Virus record (IMG/VR): IMGVR_UViG_3300033149_001666
Coordinates: 1-20,435 of that record
Origin: a virus
Length of the DNA: 20,435 bases
Reading direction: 5' to 3' (one strand)
The notes below the pieces were generated by a model, which saw only the letters and a program-made list of their open reading frames with translations, did no database searches and was not told the origin of the DNA. Positions 1-4,969 of the stretch are shown in pieces; positions within the stretch are counted from its first letter, which is position 1, and each line of letters begins with the position of its first letter. Made by a program: the position numbers and the translations under genes.

Positions 1-39
1 CTTTGCTTTGAAGGTGAAGTATTAACGTGTGGGATATAG
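1..39 (+). CDS. 3' end of a gene that begins before the window
   Basis: Two reading frames are open from base 1 and either could be the tail of the previous gene. One ends ...FALKVKY with TAA at 23-25, the other ends ...LTCGI with TAG at 37-39. The second stop lies inside the ribosome site of the next gene, which is usual in this window. There is too little sequence to name a product. Confidence 0.3.
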   Translation, partial: LCFEGEVLTCGI

Positions 40-48
40 GAGAAATAA

Positions 49-426
49 ATGGACGCAAAACAAAAAACTTTAGCTTTACTGGCGACATATGACAACCTTG
101 ATCTTAATGTTGCAGACTTAACAAATCTTTATACATGCCCTGCGGGAATGGAATGTTTTATTACAAAAGTCGTACTGAGAAAAGTTGACATTGCGACTTT
201 AAATGCAGTCAAGCTGTCTTTCGGCTGGGATGCATTGGCCACGGATGTTGTCGCCTTAACTGGCGCTCTCTCTACAAATACGGATGAATATATGGATTTT
301 ACTATAATCGCCGCTTATCCTGTTCGGGGGGCTGCTGGTGAAATATTCAAAGTTGACGTAGAGACGGCTGAAGGTGAAGCAGCAACCGGCTCAATCGATG
401 TATTCGGTTATCTTGTGCCGGTATAA
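49..426 (+). CDS. Small beta-rich protein, probably phage structural
   Basis: The protein has 125 residues, no cysteine cluster, no membrane segment and no signal peptide. After a short polar N-terminus it alternates hydrophobic and polar residues (for example FITKVVLRKVDIATL, then FKVDVETAEG and IDVFGYLVPV at the end), which suggests an all-beta sandwich such as a head-decoration or fibre-tip protein. It ends the gene run on the left of the window, and the next promoter lies 130 bases further on, so it is probably the last gene of a late operon. The start follows TAGGAGAAATAA. I do not recognise a named family; the structural role is an inference from composition and position. Confidence 0.75.
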   Translation: MDAKQKTLALLATYDNLDLNVADLTNLYTCPAGMECFITKVVLRKVDIATLNAVKLSFGWDALATDVVALTGALSTNTDEYMDFTIIAAYPVRGAAGEIFKVDVETAEGEAATGSIDVFGYLVPV

Positions 427-468
427 AAACTAAAAATTGTCCTCTTTTATCTAAAATCGATTCATCCA

Positions 469-551
469 TTTCAAATTAATTCAAATTTATTTGCCTTCCT
501 AACTATATCAAAATAAACGATTTACAGATTTTGCCAAAAATAATTTGAATT
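469..551. repeat. AATTTGAATT repeats upstream of the early promoter
   Basis: The gene-free stretch 427-600 holds a short repeat family. TTTCAAATT at 469-477 is followed directly by AATTCAAATT at 478-487, and the exact reverse complement AATTTGAATT lies at 542-551, six bases before the -35 box at 558. This is a possible operator or bend upstream of the promoter; AT-rich chance similarity is the alternative. No convincing terminator hairpin was seen after the gene ending at 426. Confidence 0.35.
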
Positions 552-557
552 TAGGAC

Positions 558-585
558 TTGACAACTTGTGTTTTTTATATATAAT
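558..585 (+). promoter_or_regulatory. Near-consensus sigma70 promoter for the early genes
   Basis: TTGACA at 558-563 and TATAAT at 580-585 are both perfect boxes, separated by 16 bases. The predicted transcription start is near 592, shortly before the first early gene. It lies in the only sizeable gene-free stretch at this end of the window, which supports it as a real promoter for the rightward early operon. Confidence 0.8.
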
Positions 586-618
586 TAGGTATATAAAACA
601 ATGAAAAAGGAGAAAACC

Positions 619-747
619 ATGTATCAAGTCTACGGGATGACAGATTTGCCTATTCCTTGGGACATCGGGCAAGCTAATTTTATCCAAGAAATTATTGATT
701 TAATTGGATATTCTTGTTTCGATGTAATTACAGTTATCGAAAACTAA
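619..747 (+). CDS. Small unknown early protein (42 residues)
   Basis: The frame runs from ATG 619 to TAA 745-747 and follows AAAAAGGAGAAAACC, a good ribosome site. An in-frame ATG at 601 would add six residues but would sit almost at the predicted transcript start. The product is acidic and hydrophobic (MYQVYGMTDLPIPW... ends ...CFDVITVIEN) and has no motif I recognise. It is the first gene after the promoter at 558 and is followed by another ribosome site at 749-754. Confidence 0.55.
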   Translation: MYQVYGMTDLPIPWDIGQANFIQEIIDLIGYSCFDVITVIEN

Positions 748-758
748 AAGGAGAAACT

Positions 759-956
759 ATGAAATTCAAACACCTGCTTTATGGTCCTAATGAGGAAGTT
801 TATTTATTCTACACAGAAGATCAAATTCAACTAATGGCAATGCGCACTATAGGTAAAAAATTAAACTCTAAAGAATTGAGATATCTTAAAGTTAAGGCAA
901 TTACAGAGATGCAAAATTTAATTATTAAGATCGATTCAAGCGGTGTAGAAAAATGA
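759..956 (+). CDS. Small unknown early protein (65 residues)
   Basis: The start at ATG 759 is chosen because it follows AAAAGGAGAAACT. A longer version from 714 would run back through the previous gene. The protein begins MKFKHLLYGPNEEVYLFY and is mixed alpha/beta by composition, with a basic helix (GKKLNSKELRYLKVKAI). No cysteine cluster, membrane segment or known motif is visible. Its stop overlaps the next start by ATGA, so the two are probably translationally coupled. Function unknown. Confidence 0.6.
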   Translation: MKFKHLLYGPNEEVYLFYTEDQIQLMAMRTIGKKLNSKELRYLKVKAITEMQNLIIKIDSSGVEK

Positions 957-1081
957 AGAAAAAAACCAAGAAAATCAAACTATCTGAGATCGACAAGAAG
1001 ATATTACTTATAGGATTGAAAGAGCGCAAGCGGATTGGAGAGAGGAAAGCAAGGCAATATCGATTGAATTATATGAGATAA
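953..1081 (+). CDS. Small highly basic protein with QYRLNYMR tail
   Basis: The product has 42 residues, is very rich in lysine and arginine (MKKKTKKIKLSEIDKK...), and its start overlaps the previous stop by ATGA. It may bind nucleic acid. Its last residues, QYRLNYMR, match the tail of the methyltransferase gene (QYQLKYMR) and a further copy just before that gene (QYQLEYMK). That recurrence suggests the frame is translated and that these genes share a tail module. No family recognised. Confidence 0.5.
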   Translation: MKKKTKKIKLSEIDKKILLIGLKERKRIGERKARQYRLNYMR

Positions 1082-1096
1082 AAAGGAGATAAGATA

Positions 1097-1288
1097 ATGA
1101 AAATAGGATATCAAATAAAATTTTGGAGCATAACACTCAAAAACAATAGACGTTTAGACTGGGAAAGACATAAAGATAATACATTTACGGGAAAAATAAT
1201 AGACAAGGAAACAAATAAAACCATCAAAACAAAATCTCATGTAACAAAAGAAGAAATTTATAAATGGATAAAAAATAATGACAAATAA
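1097..1288 (+). CDS. Small basic unknown protein (63 residues)
   Basis: It starts MKIGYQIKFWSITLKN after AAAAGGAGATAAGATA, a strong ribosome site. The sequence is lysine-rich with a short beta-like N-terminal half (IKFWSITLKN, TFTGKIIDKETNKTI) and a helical end (TKEEIYKWIKNND). No motif identifies a function. It belongs to the early run that follows the promoter at 558. Confidence 0.55.
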   Translation: MKIGYQIKFWSITLKNNRRLDWERHKDNTFTGKIIDKETNKTIKTKSHVTKEEIYKWIKNNDK

Positions 1289-1296
1289 GGAAAAAA

Positions 1297-1404
1297 ATGA
1301 TTGAAGCTGTAACTATAATAATATATGCTTTTTTGAAACTCATGACATTATTGGTTTGGATGTTAATAATTCTAAACTATTACGATATAAAGGAAAGGGA
1401 TTAA
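1297..1404 (+). CDS. Tiny membrane protein, probably frameshifted near its end
   Basis: The frame MIEAVTIIIYAFLKLM...NYYDIKERD has 35 residues with one long hydrophobic segment, so a single-pass membrane protein is likely. It follows AAGGAAAAAA. Removing one base near 1397-1400 would join it to the open frame that continues IKDQKIKQYQLEYMK to TAA 1445-1447. That stop overlaps the methyltransferase start as TAATG. Since the methyltransferase has no ribosome site of its own, the longer product may be the true one, coupling translation to the methyltransferase. Function unknown. Confidence 0.5.
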   Translation: MIEAVTIIIYAFLKLMTLLVWMLIILNYYDIKERD

Positions 1405-1420
1405 AGACCAAAAGATTAAA

Positions 1421-1442
1421 CAATATCAGCTTGAGTATATGA
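1421..1442 (+). repeat. 22-bp direct repeat, left copy (before methyltransferase)
   Basis: This copy matches 20 of 22 bases of the segment at 2053-2074. It reads KQYQLEYM in frame and lies directly before the methyltransferase start. The pair brackets the gene from just upstream to its last codons. Confidence 0.7.
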
Positions 1443-1446
1443 AATA

Positions 1447-2079
1447 ATGAAGATATTAAATCTTTATTCCGGGATAGGGGGTAATAGAAAACTCTGGAGA
1501 GATTGCGAGGTAGTTGCAGTTGATAACAATAAACAAATAGCTGAGATTTATAAAGATTTTTTTCCTGATGATAAAGTTATCACTGGCGATGCACATCAAT
1601 ATTTATTAGATCATTACGAAGAATTTGATTTCATCTGGTCAAGCCCGCCATGTCAAAGCCATTCAAGCTTTAGGCAGAATATTTGCGTTCGATATAGAGG
1701 AACAAAGCCTGTCTATCCAGATATGAGATTATACCAAGAAATATTATTTTTAAAGTATAATTTTAAAGGTGATTGGATAATTGAAAACGTTAAACCATAT
1801 TACAATCCTCTTATAAAGCCGAACTTTATTTTGCAACGACATTATTTTTGGAGTAACAAAACAATTGAACCGATGAAGTTTAAACAAGATATTATTAGGA
1901 AAGCACAAATACAAGACTTACAAAGAATACACGGATTTGATCTTTCTAAATATAAATTAAAAAACAAGCGACAAATATTAAGAAATTGTGTTTATCCGGA
2001 ATTGGGAAAATATATATTAGATAGTTTCAGAAATAACAAAAACATAATAAAGCAATATCAGCTTAAATATATGAGGTGA
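1447..2079 (+). CDS. Compact DNA (cytosine-5) methyltransferase
   Basis: This is a Dcm-type enzyme that would transfer a methyl group from S-adenosylmethionine to carbon 5 of cytosine in DNA. Motif I is LYSGIGG (residues 6-12), motif II is VVAVDN (22-27), motif IV is SSPPCQSHS with the catalytic Cys69, motif VI is IIENV (111-115), and QRHYFW (130-135) resembles motif VIII. NCVYPELGKYI (180-190) resembles the final Asn-Val-Pro motif. At 210 residues it is far shorter than typical family members of over 300, so the target-recognition part between motifs VIII and IX must be tiny. No restriction enzyme partner is seen; a solitary phage enzyme protecting its DNA or altering promoters is likely. 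Start ATG 1447 lacks a ribosome site and overlaps an upstream stop (TAATG). Confidence 0.9.
   Translation: MKILNLYSGIGGNRKLWRDCEVVAVDNNKQIAEIYKDFFPDDKVITGDAHQYLLDHYEEFDFIWSSPPCQSHSSFRQNICVRYRGTKPVYPDMRLYQEILFLKYNFKGDWIIENVKPYYNPLIKPNFILQRHYFWSNKTIEPMKFKQDIIRKAQIQDLQRIHGFDLSKYKLKNKRQILRNCVYPELGKYILDSFRNNKNIIKQYQLKYMR
2053..2074 (+). repeat. 22-bp direct repeat, right copy (end of methyltransferase)
   Basis: This is the second copy of the repeat at 1421-1442, with two mismatches. It encodes the methyltransferase tail KQYQLKYM. A protein-level relative, RQYRLNYMR, is encoded at 1055-1078. Confidence 0.7.
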
Positions 2080-2091
2080 TAAGGAGGAAAC

Positions 2092-2265
2092 ATAAAAAAA
2101 GGCGATATCGTAGAAATTTATGAACATCCATTGACCGAAACAAAGCTAGAGGGAAAGGCTAAGTTAATATCACTTATCAGAGGGTTGAATGTAGAGATTG
2201 AGCTTTGGAGGGTTAAATTTCTTAGTGATGGTTATATTTGCAACCGTGCTATTAAAGTTAAGTAG
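2092..2265 (+). CDS. Small SH3/KOW-like phage protein with an AUA start codon
   Basis: The frame is open for 57 codons to TAG 2263-2265 and contains no ATG or GTG start; TTG occurs only internally, the first at codon 14. The perfect ribosome site AAGGAGG at 2081-2087 sits four bases before ATA 2092-2094, giving the product start (M)KKGDIVEIYEHP, a typical beginning for small barrel-like phage proteins. The body (KLEGKAKLISLI...IELWRVKFLSDGYICNRAIKVK) alternates as expected for a beta-barrel and resembles small hypothetical phage proteins. The next gene's ribosome site follows directly. Function is unknown; regulation by the rare start codon is possible. Confidence 0.65.
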   Translation: MKKGDIVEIYEHPLTETKLEGKAKLISLIRGLNVEIELWRVKFLSDGYICNRAIKVK

Positions 2266-2273
2266 GAGACAAC

Positions 2274-2327
2274 ATGAAGGATGAGAAATTAAGCATTGCC
2301 ATGAAGGATGAGAAATTAAGCATTGCC
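2274..2327 (+). repeat. Perfect 27-bp tandem duplication at a gene start
   Basis: Bases 2274-2300 and 2301-2327 are identical, each beginning with ATG and encoding MKDEKLSIA. The reading frame is kept, and only the first copy is preceded by the AGGAG ribosome site. This looks like a recent slippage or template-switch event. Confidence 0.95.
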
Positions 2328-2513
2328 CCAGGAATGGAAGGCAAAACAAAACACGGTACTCCGGTTGAGATCCTCAGAGAGCTTGATCCTTTCCGGTATA
2401 ATGGAAAAACGGAATTAAGGCGTGTTGAAGTTGTGTTTTTTGGCCGGCATACCGGTCAGCTTATCTTAGATATGAATCTTGAAAATATAATGTTTGAGGA
2501 AAAGGAGGATTAA
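2274..2513 (+). CDS. Small unknown protein with duplicated N-terminus
   Basis: The product has 79 residues and starts with two copies of MKDEKLSIA, followed by PGMEGKTKHGTPVEILREL and a beta-rich C-terminal half (RRVEVVFFGRHTGQLILD). The undelayed form without the repeat would be 70 residues. The start follows GTAGGAGACAAC. The central part looks like a small barrel similar in style to the preceding gene product, but I cannot assign a family. It ends three bases before the next gene. Confidence 0.6.
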   Translation: MKDEKLSIAMKDEKLSIAPGMEGKTKHGTPVEILRELDPFRYNGKTELRRVEVVFFGRHTGQLILDMNLENIMFEEKED

Positions 2514-2516
2514 ACA

Positions 2517-2714
2517 ATGGCAATTGAACTCTTGGTAAACTGTGATGAGTGCAGAACTAGGCTTGATGAAAATGATGAGGTTTACTGCATAGATTGTTAT
2601 AGTAAATTAGATAATGAAGTGGATGATCTTGAAGAAAAAATAACCCAGTTAGAAGAGGAAATAGAGGCTTTAAATGAAGAGCTGGAGACTTTGCATGACC
2701 GGATAAACAAATGA
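2517..2714 (+). CDS. Zinc-ribbon plus coiled-coil protein
   Basis: Residues 9-27 hold CDEC and CIDC, two CxxC pairs that should bind one zinc ion. From residue 32 onward the sequence is a continuous acidic coiled coil (VDDLEEKITQLEEEIEALN). This layout suggests a small dimeric adaptor. The start follows AAAGGAGGATTAAACA. The stop overlaps the next gene by ATGA. Function unknown. Confidence 0.65.
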   Translation: MAIELLVNCDECRTRLDENDEVYCIDCYSKLDNEVDDLEEKITQLEEEIEALNEELETLHDRINK

Positions 2715-2830
2715 TAGAAATCACAGCACTGTCCATAATCGCAACGCTAATTTTTATTGATTTATTAATCTTAATCGGGCTGCTCTGGAAGGCTATATTT
2801 AAGAAGAAAGGGAAGAAGCGGAAGGGGTGA
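2711..2830 (+). CDS. Tiny single-pass membrane protein
   Basis: The 39-residue product begins MIEITALSIIATLIFIDLL, has one hydrophobic helix of about 22 residues, and ends in a basic cluster (KKKGKKRKG) that would stay in the cytoplasm. It overlaps the previous stop by ATGA. It is the last gene before the promoter at 2839. No family recognised. Confidence 0.5.
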   Translation: MIEITALSIIATLIFIDLLILIGLLWKAIFKKKGKKRKG

Positions 2831-2838
2831 GAAATTTA

Positions 2839-2867
2839 TTGACATCAGTGCTCTGTTGTATTATAAT
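2839..2867 (+). promoter_or_regulatory. Perfect-consensus sigma70 promoter
   Basis: TTGACA at 2839-2844, a 17-base spacer, and TATAAT at 2862-2867 make an ideal promoter. The start would lie near 2874. It begins nine bases after the preceding stop codon and drives the zinc-ribbon, XRE and YopX genes. Confidence 0.85.
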
Positions 2868-2877
2868 TATATCGTTA

Positions 2878-2890
2878 AACTAGTTATAAC
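2878..2890. promoter_or_regulatory. Candidate operator: overlapping palindromes at the promoter start
   Basis: AACTAGTT (2878-2885) and GTTATAAC (2883-2890) are perfect 8-base palindromes that overlap, just downstream of the predicted transcription start. A repressor here would block the promoter. The XRE-type protein encoded at 3502 in the same transcript is the obvious candidate. Inference only. Confidence 0.35.
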
Positions 2891-2902
2891 TGGAGCTCAG
2901 AC

Positions 2903-3111
2903 ATGAACAATACTAAAAACATGAATACCACGGGAAAGCCAAGTGCGCACAATGTGGGGCTTTATTTAAAAAAAAAAGAAGCTGGCATATTTACTGTTCT
3001 ACTAAATGTAGGGTTGCACATTGGCAATCAGAACACTGGGGGTCAAAAAAGATAGTTGATGTTGAAAAACGCCTTGAAGAAGTTGAAAAGAAGCTGGGGA
3101 TAAATAAATGA
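2903..3111 (+). CDS. Zinc-finger/coiled-coil protein with a frameshift near its start
   Basis: The convincing coding frame ends at TGA 3109-3111 and holds a CAQC...CSTKC zinc finger (AKCAQCGALFKKKRSW, YCSTKCR), then a coiled coil (VEKRLEEVEKKLG). Upstream it is closed by TAA at 2914-2916 and has no start codon. The good start, ATG 2903, lies in the neighbouring frame. One extra A in the A5 run at 2915-2919 would join them as MNNTKKHEYHGKAKC. So this is a frameshifted gene, a homopolymer sequencing error, or a recoding event. It is the first gene after the promoter at 2839. Confidence 0.55.
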
Positions 3112-3127
3112 TTATTGGAGGACATCT

Positions 3128-3328
3128 ATGAAACTAAAACAACCAAGTAAAGACGCATCGTCTAAAATTCGGATGAGGGTTTCGCAAGGCTGGGTTGAAA
3201 GTCTAATAATCGGTGTAGTACGCAACCATAATAAGACTGGTGGCGCCTACTTAATGTTTGACTTTGTAGTAAATGAACTCAACCGCAAGGGAATATATAT
3301 CATTCCCACAAAGGAAATAGATAAATGA
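3128..3328 (+). CDS. Small unknown protein (66 residues)
   Basis: The start follows TTGGAGGACATCT. The product begins MKLKQPSKDASSKIRMRVSQ, is basic, and has two short hydrophobic strands (ESLIIGVVRNH, AYLMFDFVVNEL). No cysteines or catalytic motif are seen. The next gene overlaps its end by four bases (ATGA). Function unknown. Confidence 0.55.
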   Translation: MKLKQPSKDASSKIRMRVSQGWVESLIIGVVRNHNKTGGAYLMFDFVVNELNRKGIYIIPTKEIDK

Positions 3329-3501
3329 AATTTATATTTGTAAAGGACATTACATATAAGCGGACAACCGTAACCGCAGATGCATGTTTCTGGTGTAGTT
3401 GTGGAAGGGATATTAGATTATGCAAAGATGACGACATAAAAGAATGCAAATGCGGCAAGAAATATCGCCTTGCTCTATATATCGAAGTTAAGGAGAAATA
3501 A
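3325..3501 (+). CDS. Small zinc-ribbon protein
   Basis: The 58-residue product starts MKFIFVKDITYKRTTVTADA and contains CFWCSCG, a single Cys, and CKCG: six cysteines spread as in a zinc ribbon. It overlaps the previous gene by ATGA and its TAA directly abuts the next ATG. It may bind nucleic acid or protein through zinc. No named family. Confidence 0.6.
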   Translation: MKFIFVKDITYKRTTVTADACFWCSCGRDIRLCKDDDIKECKCGKKYRLALYIEVKEK

Positions 3502-3774
3502 ATGAACCAACTTAACAGAATAAAAAAATGGCTTTCCGGGGCTGCATTTACTCAGCTTATGGAGAAGGAGAAGACAAACAAATACAGGATCGCCCGGGAT
3601 ACAGGCTTGTCATATCAAACATTATTGAACTGGGAGGCCGGCCGGAATAAACCGTCTGACATGAGCGCTAAAATAGTTGCAGGTTATTTAGGACTTATGT
3701 CTAAGGATGATCGGATCGCAGAGCTTGAGCGACAGAGGGCGGAGATTAAGGCTAAGTTGGAGAGGCTGACATGA
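3502..3774 (+). CDS. XRE-type helix-turn-helix regulator
   Basis: Residues 15-60 form a Cro/CI-type helix-turn-helix: FTQLMEKEKTNKYRIARDTG then LSYQTLLNWEAGRNKPS, with the usual spacing of scaffold, turn and recognition helix. The tail (KDDRIAELERQRAEIKAKLERL) is a coiled coil, probably for dimerisation. At 90 residues it is DNA-binding domain plus dimerisation tail only, with no peptidase domain, so it is not a LexA-like CI. It lies in the operon from the promoter at 2839 and could regulate it through the palindromes at 2878. The start follows AAGGAGAAATAA, and its end overlaps the next gene by ATGA. Confidence 0.85.
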   Translation: MNQLNRIKKWLSGAAFTQLMEKEKTNKYRIARDTGLSYQTLLNWEAGRNKPSDMSAKIVAGYLGLMSKDDRIAELERQRAEIKAKLERLT

Positions 3775-4172
3775 GAAAAATTAAGCTTAGGGCTTGGAAT
3801 AAAGAATCAGATAAAATGTGTGATGCTGGGAGTTTACAGGACCTGCTTCTTTCGGAACGTAACAATGGGATTGCTGAGGGTTCTTTGGATATGCCACAAA
3901 TTGGCATGGGAAAAGCAGAGGAGGAATATGACCATCTAATATTCATGCAATACACAGGACGAAAAGACAAAAATGGCAAAGAGATGTTTATGGGGGATAT
4001 CATAGAGGCGAATATTATAAAATATCATTTACAAACGAGAGGTTGTATTGTATTTGATGAAGATTTATTATTGTATGCGAATGAGAATGAAGCGGGGAAT
4101 ACGCCTTTATTCGAGCTAGATCAAATTCGCATCACCGGAAATAAATTCGAGAATCCGGAGCTTATGAAATGA
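3771..4172 (+). CDS. YopX-family phage protein
   Basis: The start MRKIKLRAWNKESDKM and the core FMQYTGRKDKNGKEMFMGDIIE are the hallmarks of the YopX family, small proteins common in phages of many hosts. The usual length is about 120-150 residues; this one has 133. The biochemical role of the family is unknown. The gene is coupled to both neighbours by ATGA overlaps. Confidence 0.88.
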   Translation: MRKIKLRAWNKESDKMCDAGSLQDLLLSERNNGIAEGSLDMPQIGMGKAEEEYDHLIFMQYTGRKDKNGKEMFMGDIIEANIIKYHLQTRGCIVFDEDLLLYANENEAGNTPLFELDQIRITGNKFENPELMK

Positions 4173-4465
4173 CTGAACAAGAAAAACAATTATGGCTTGA
4201 AGCGATTGGAAAGCTGGGGGAGCATTATAAAAAATATGAGCTTGATCAGATTCCTCCTTCTTATCGTAGGGGTACGGGAAAATTATGTCCTTTATGTGAG
4301 GCAGATAATAACATAAAAAGACCTGGTATAAAAACTTGCGAATCTTGTCTTTGGCCGAAATTTGAGGATGGCTACTGCGGAAGTAAGAATTGGGCTAGAC
4401 ATTTAACCCTTCAACGCCTTGACCGCCTGGATAGATGGGAAAGGCTGATAAAGGAAATGAAATGA
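4169..4465 (+). CDS. Cysteine-rich (zinc-binding) phage protein
   Basis: The 98-residue product carries CPLC (residues 40-43), then CESC and a further Cys in GYCG, arranged as a zinc-binding fold, flanked by helical N- and C-terminal arms (KQLWLEAIGKLGEHYKKYEL; LTLQRLDRLDRWERLIKEM). Proteins of this kind are frequent in phage early regions, but no activity is known to me. It overlaps its neighbours by ATGA at both ends. Confidence 0.65.
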   Translation: MTEQEKQLWLEAIGKLGEHYKKYELDQIPPSYRRGTGKLCPLCEADNNIKRPGIKTCESCLWPKFEDGYCGSKNWARHLTLQRLDRLDRWERLIKEMK

Positions 4466-4560
4466 CCATCGAAACAATCCTTACCATAATGTTTTTAGGG
4501 CAAGTTTTACTGATTGTTGTTGGTAAAGCTTATAGAAGTTTTGGAGATATTAACGGATAA
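4462..4560 (+). CDS. Tiny membrane protein (32 residues)
   Basis: MTIETILTIMFLGQVLLIVVG is one hydrophobic helix, followed by a short polar tail (KAYRSFGDING). It overlaps the previous stop by ATGA. It is one of several one-helix proteins in the window. Function unknown. Confidence 0.45.
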   Translation: MTIETILTIMFLGQVLLIVVGKAYRSFGDING

Positions 4561-4613
4561 TGATTAAATAAATGGAGGCTATATGGAAATTAAATTGGGA
4601 TTGTAGAGAAAAA

Positions 4614-4643
4614 GATCCCCTCAAAAGGAGTAAAGAGGGGATC
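4614..4643. promoter_or_regulatory. Perfect 9-bp hairpin in an intergenic region
   Basis: GATCCCCTC (4614-4622) and GAGGGGATC (4635-4643) form a perfect stem with a 12-base loop that itself contains AAGGAG. On the + strand the stem lies between A-runs and is followed by A6, so it lacks the U-tract of a terminator. Read on the - strand it is followed by T5, a possible minus-strand terminator. On the + transcript it may be an mRNA-stabilising or regulatory hairpin. The rest of 4561-4715 is AT-rich without a clear gene. Confidence 0.6.
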
Positions 4644-4715
4644 AAAAAAGGATGAAAATTAATTAATATAGTTAATATACTAATTGAAATATCCTTTGTC
4701 AAGGAGGAGGATTAA

Positions 4716-4916
4716 ATGGAAAAAAGATCAGATGGATTTCTTGCTGTGGATAAAATATCCCATGATAGCGGAATCTTTAATTACATAAGCGAGCTACATG
4801 ATTATTTATGGCGTTTTGTACGCTGTCAATTTCCTGGGGCGAGCGGTCATTTATGTGATTATTTAGATATAGCAATTGAAAATAGGGAATATCAGGTCGA
4901 AGGAAAACAAAAATGA
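4716..4916 (+). CDS. Small unknown protein (66 residues)
   Basis: The start follows AAGGAGGAGGATTAA. The product begins MEKRSDGFLAVDKISHDSG and is mostly helical (FNYISELHDYLWRFVRCQF), ending in a polar tail. It leads the gene run containing the recombination ATPase. A 14-codon frame (4913-4957, MTDTKKKDSKKDFK) overlaps its stop by ATGA and may be translated as a lysine-rich peptide or only serve coupling. Confidence 0.55.
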   Translation: MEKRSDGFLAVDKISHDSGIFNYISELHDYLWRFVRCQFPGASGHLCDYLDIAIENREYQVEGKQK

Positions 4917-4969
4917 CAGATACCAAAAAAAAGGATTCCAAAAAAGATTTTAAATAAAGGAGGAATTAA

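Noticed and set aside
1447-2079. Complete restriction-modification system
   Set aside because: No restriction enzyme gene adjoins the methyltransferase; the neighbours are tiny unknown genes.
2961-2975. TTTAAAA slippery heptamer in frame with ATG 2903, as for programmed -1 frameshifting
   Set aside because: Slippage there would skip the first CxxC of the zinc finger; the frame change must lie further upstream, so this heptamer does not explain the gene.
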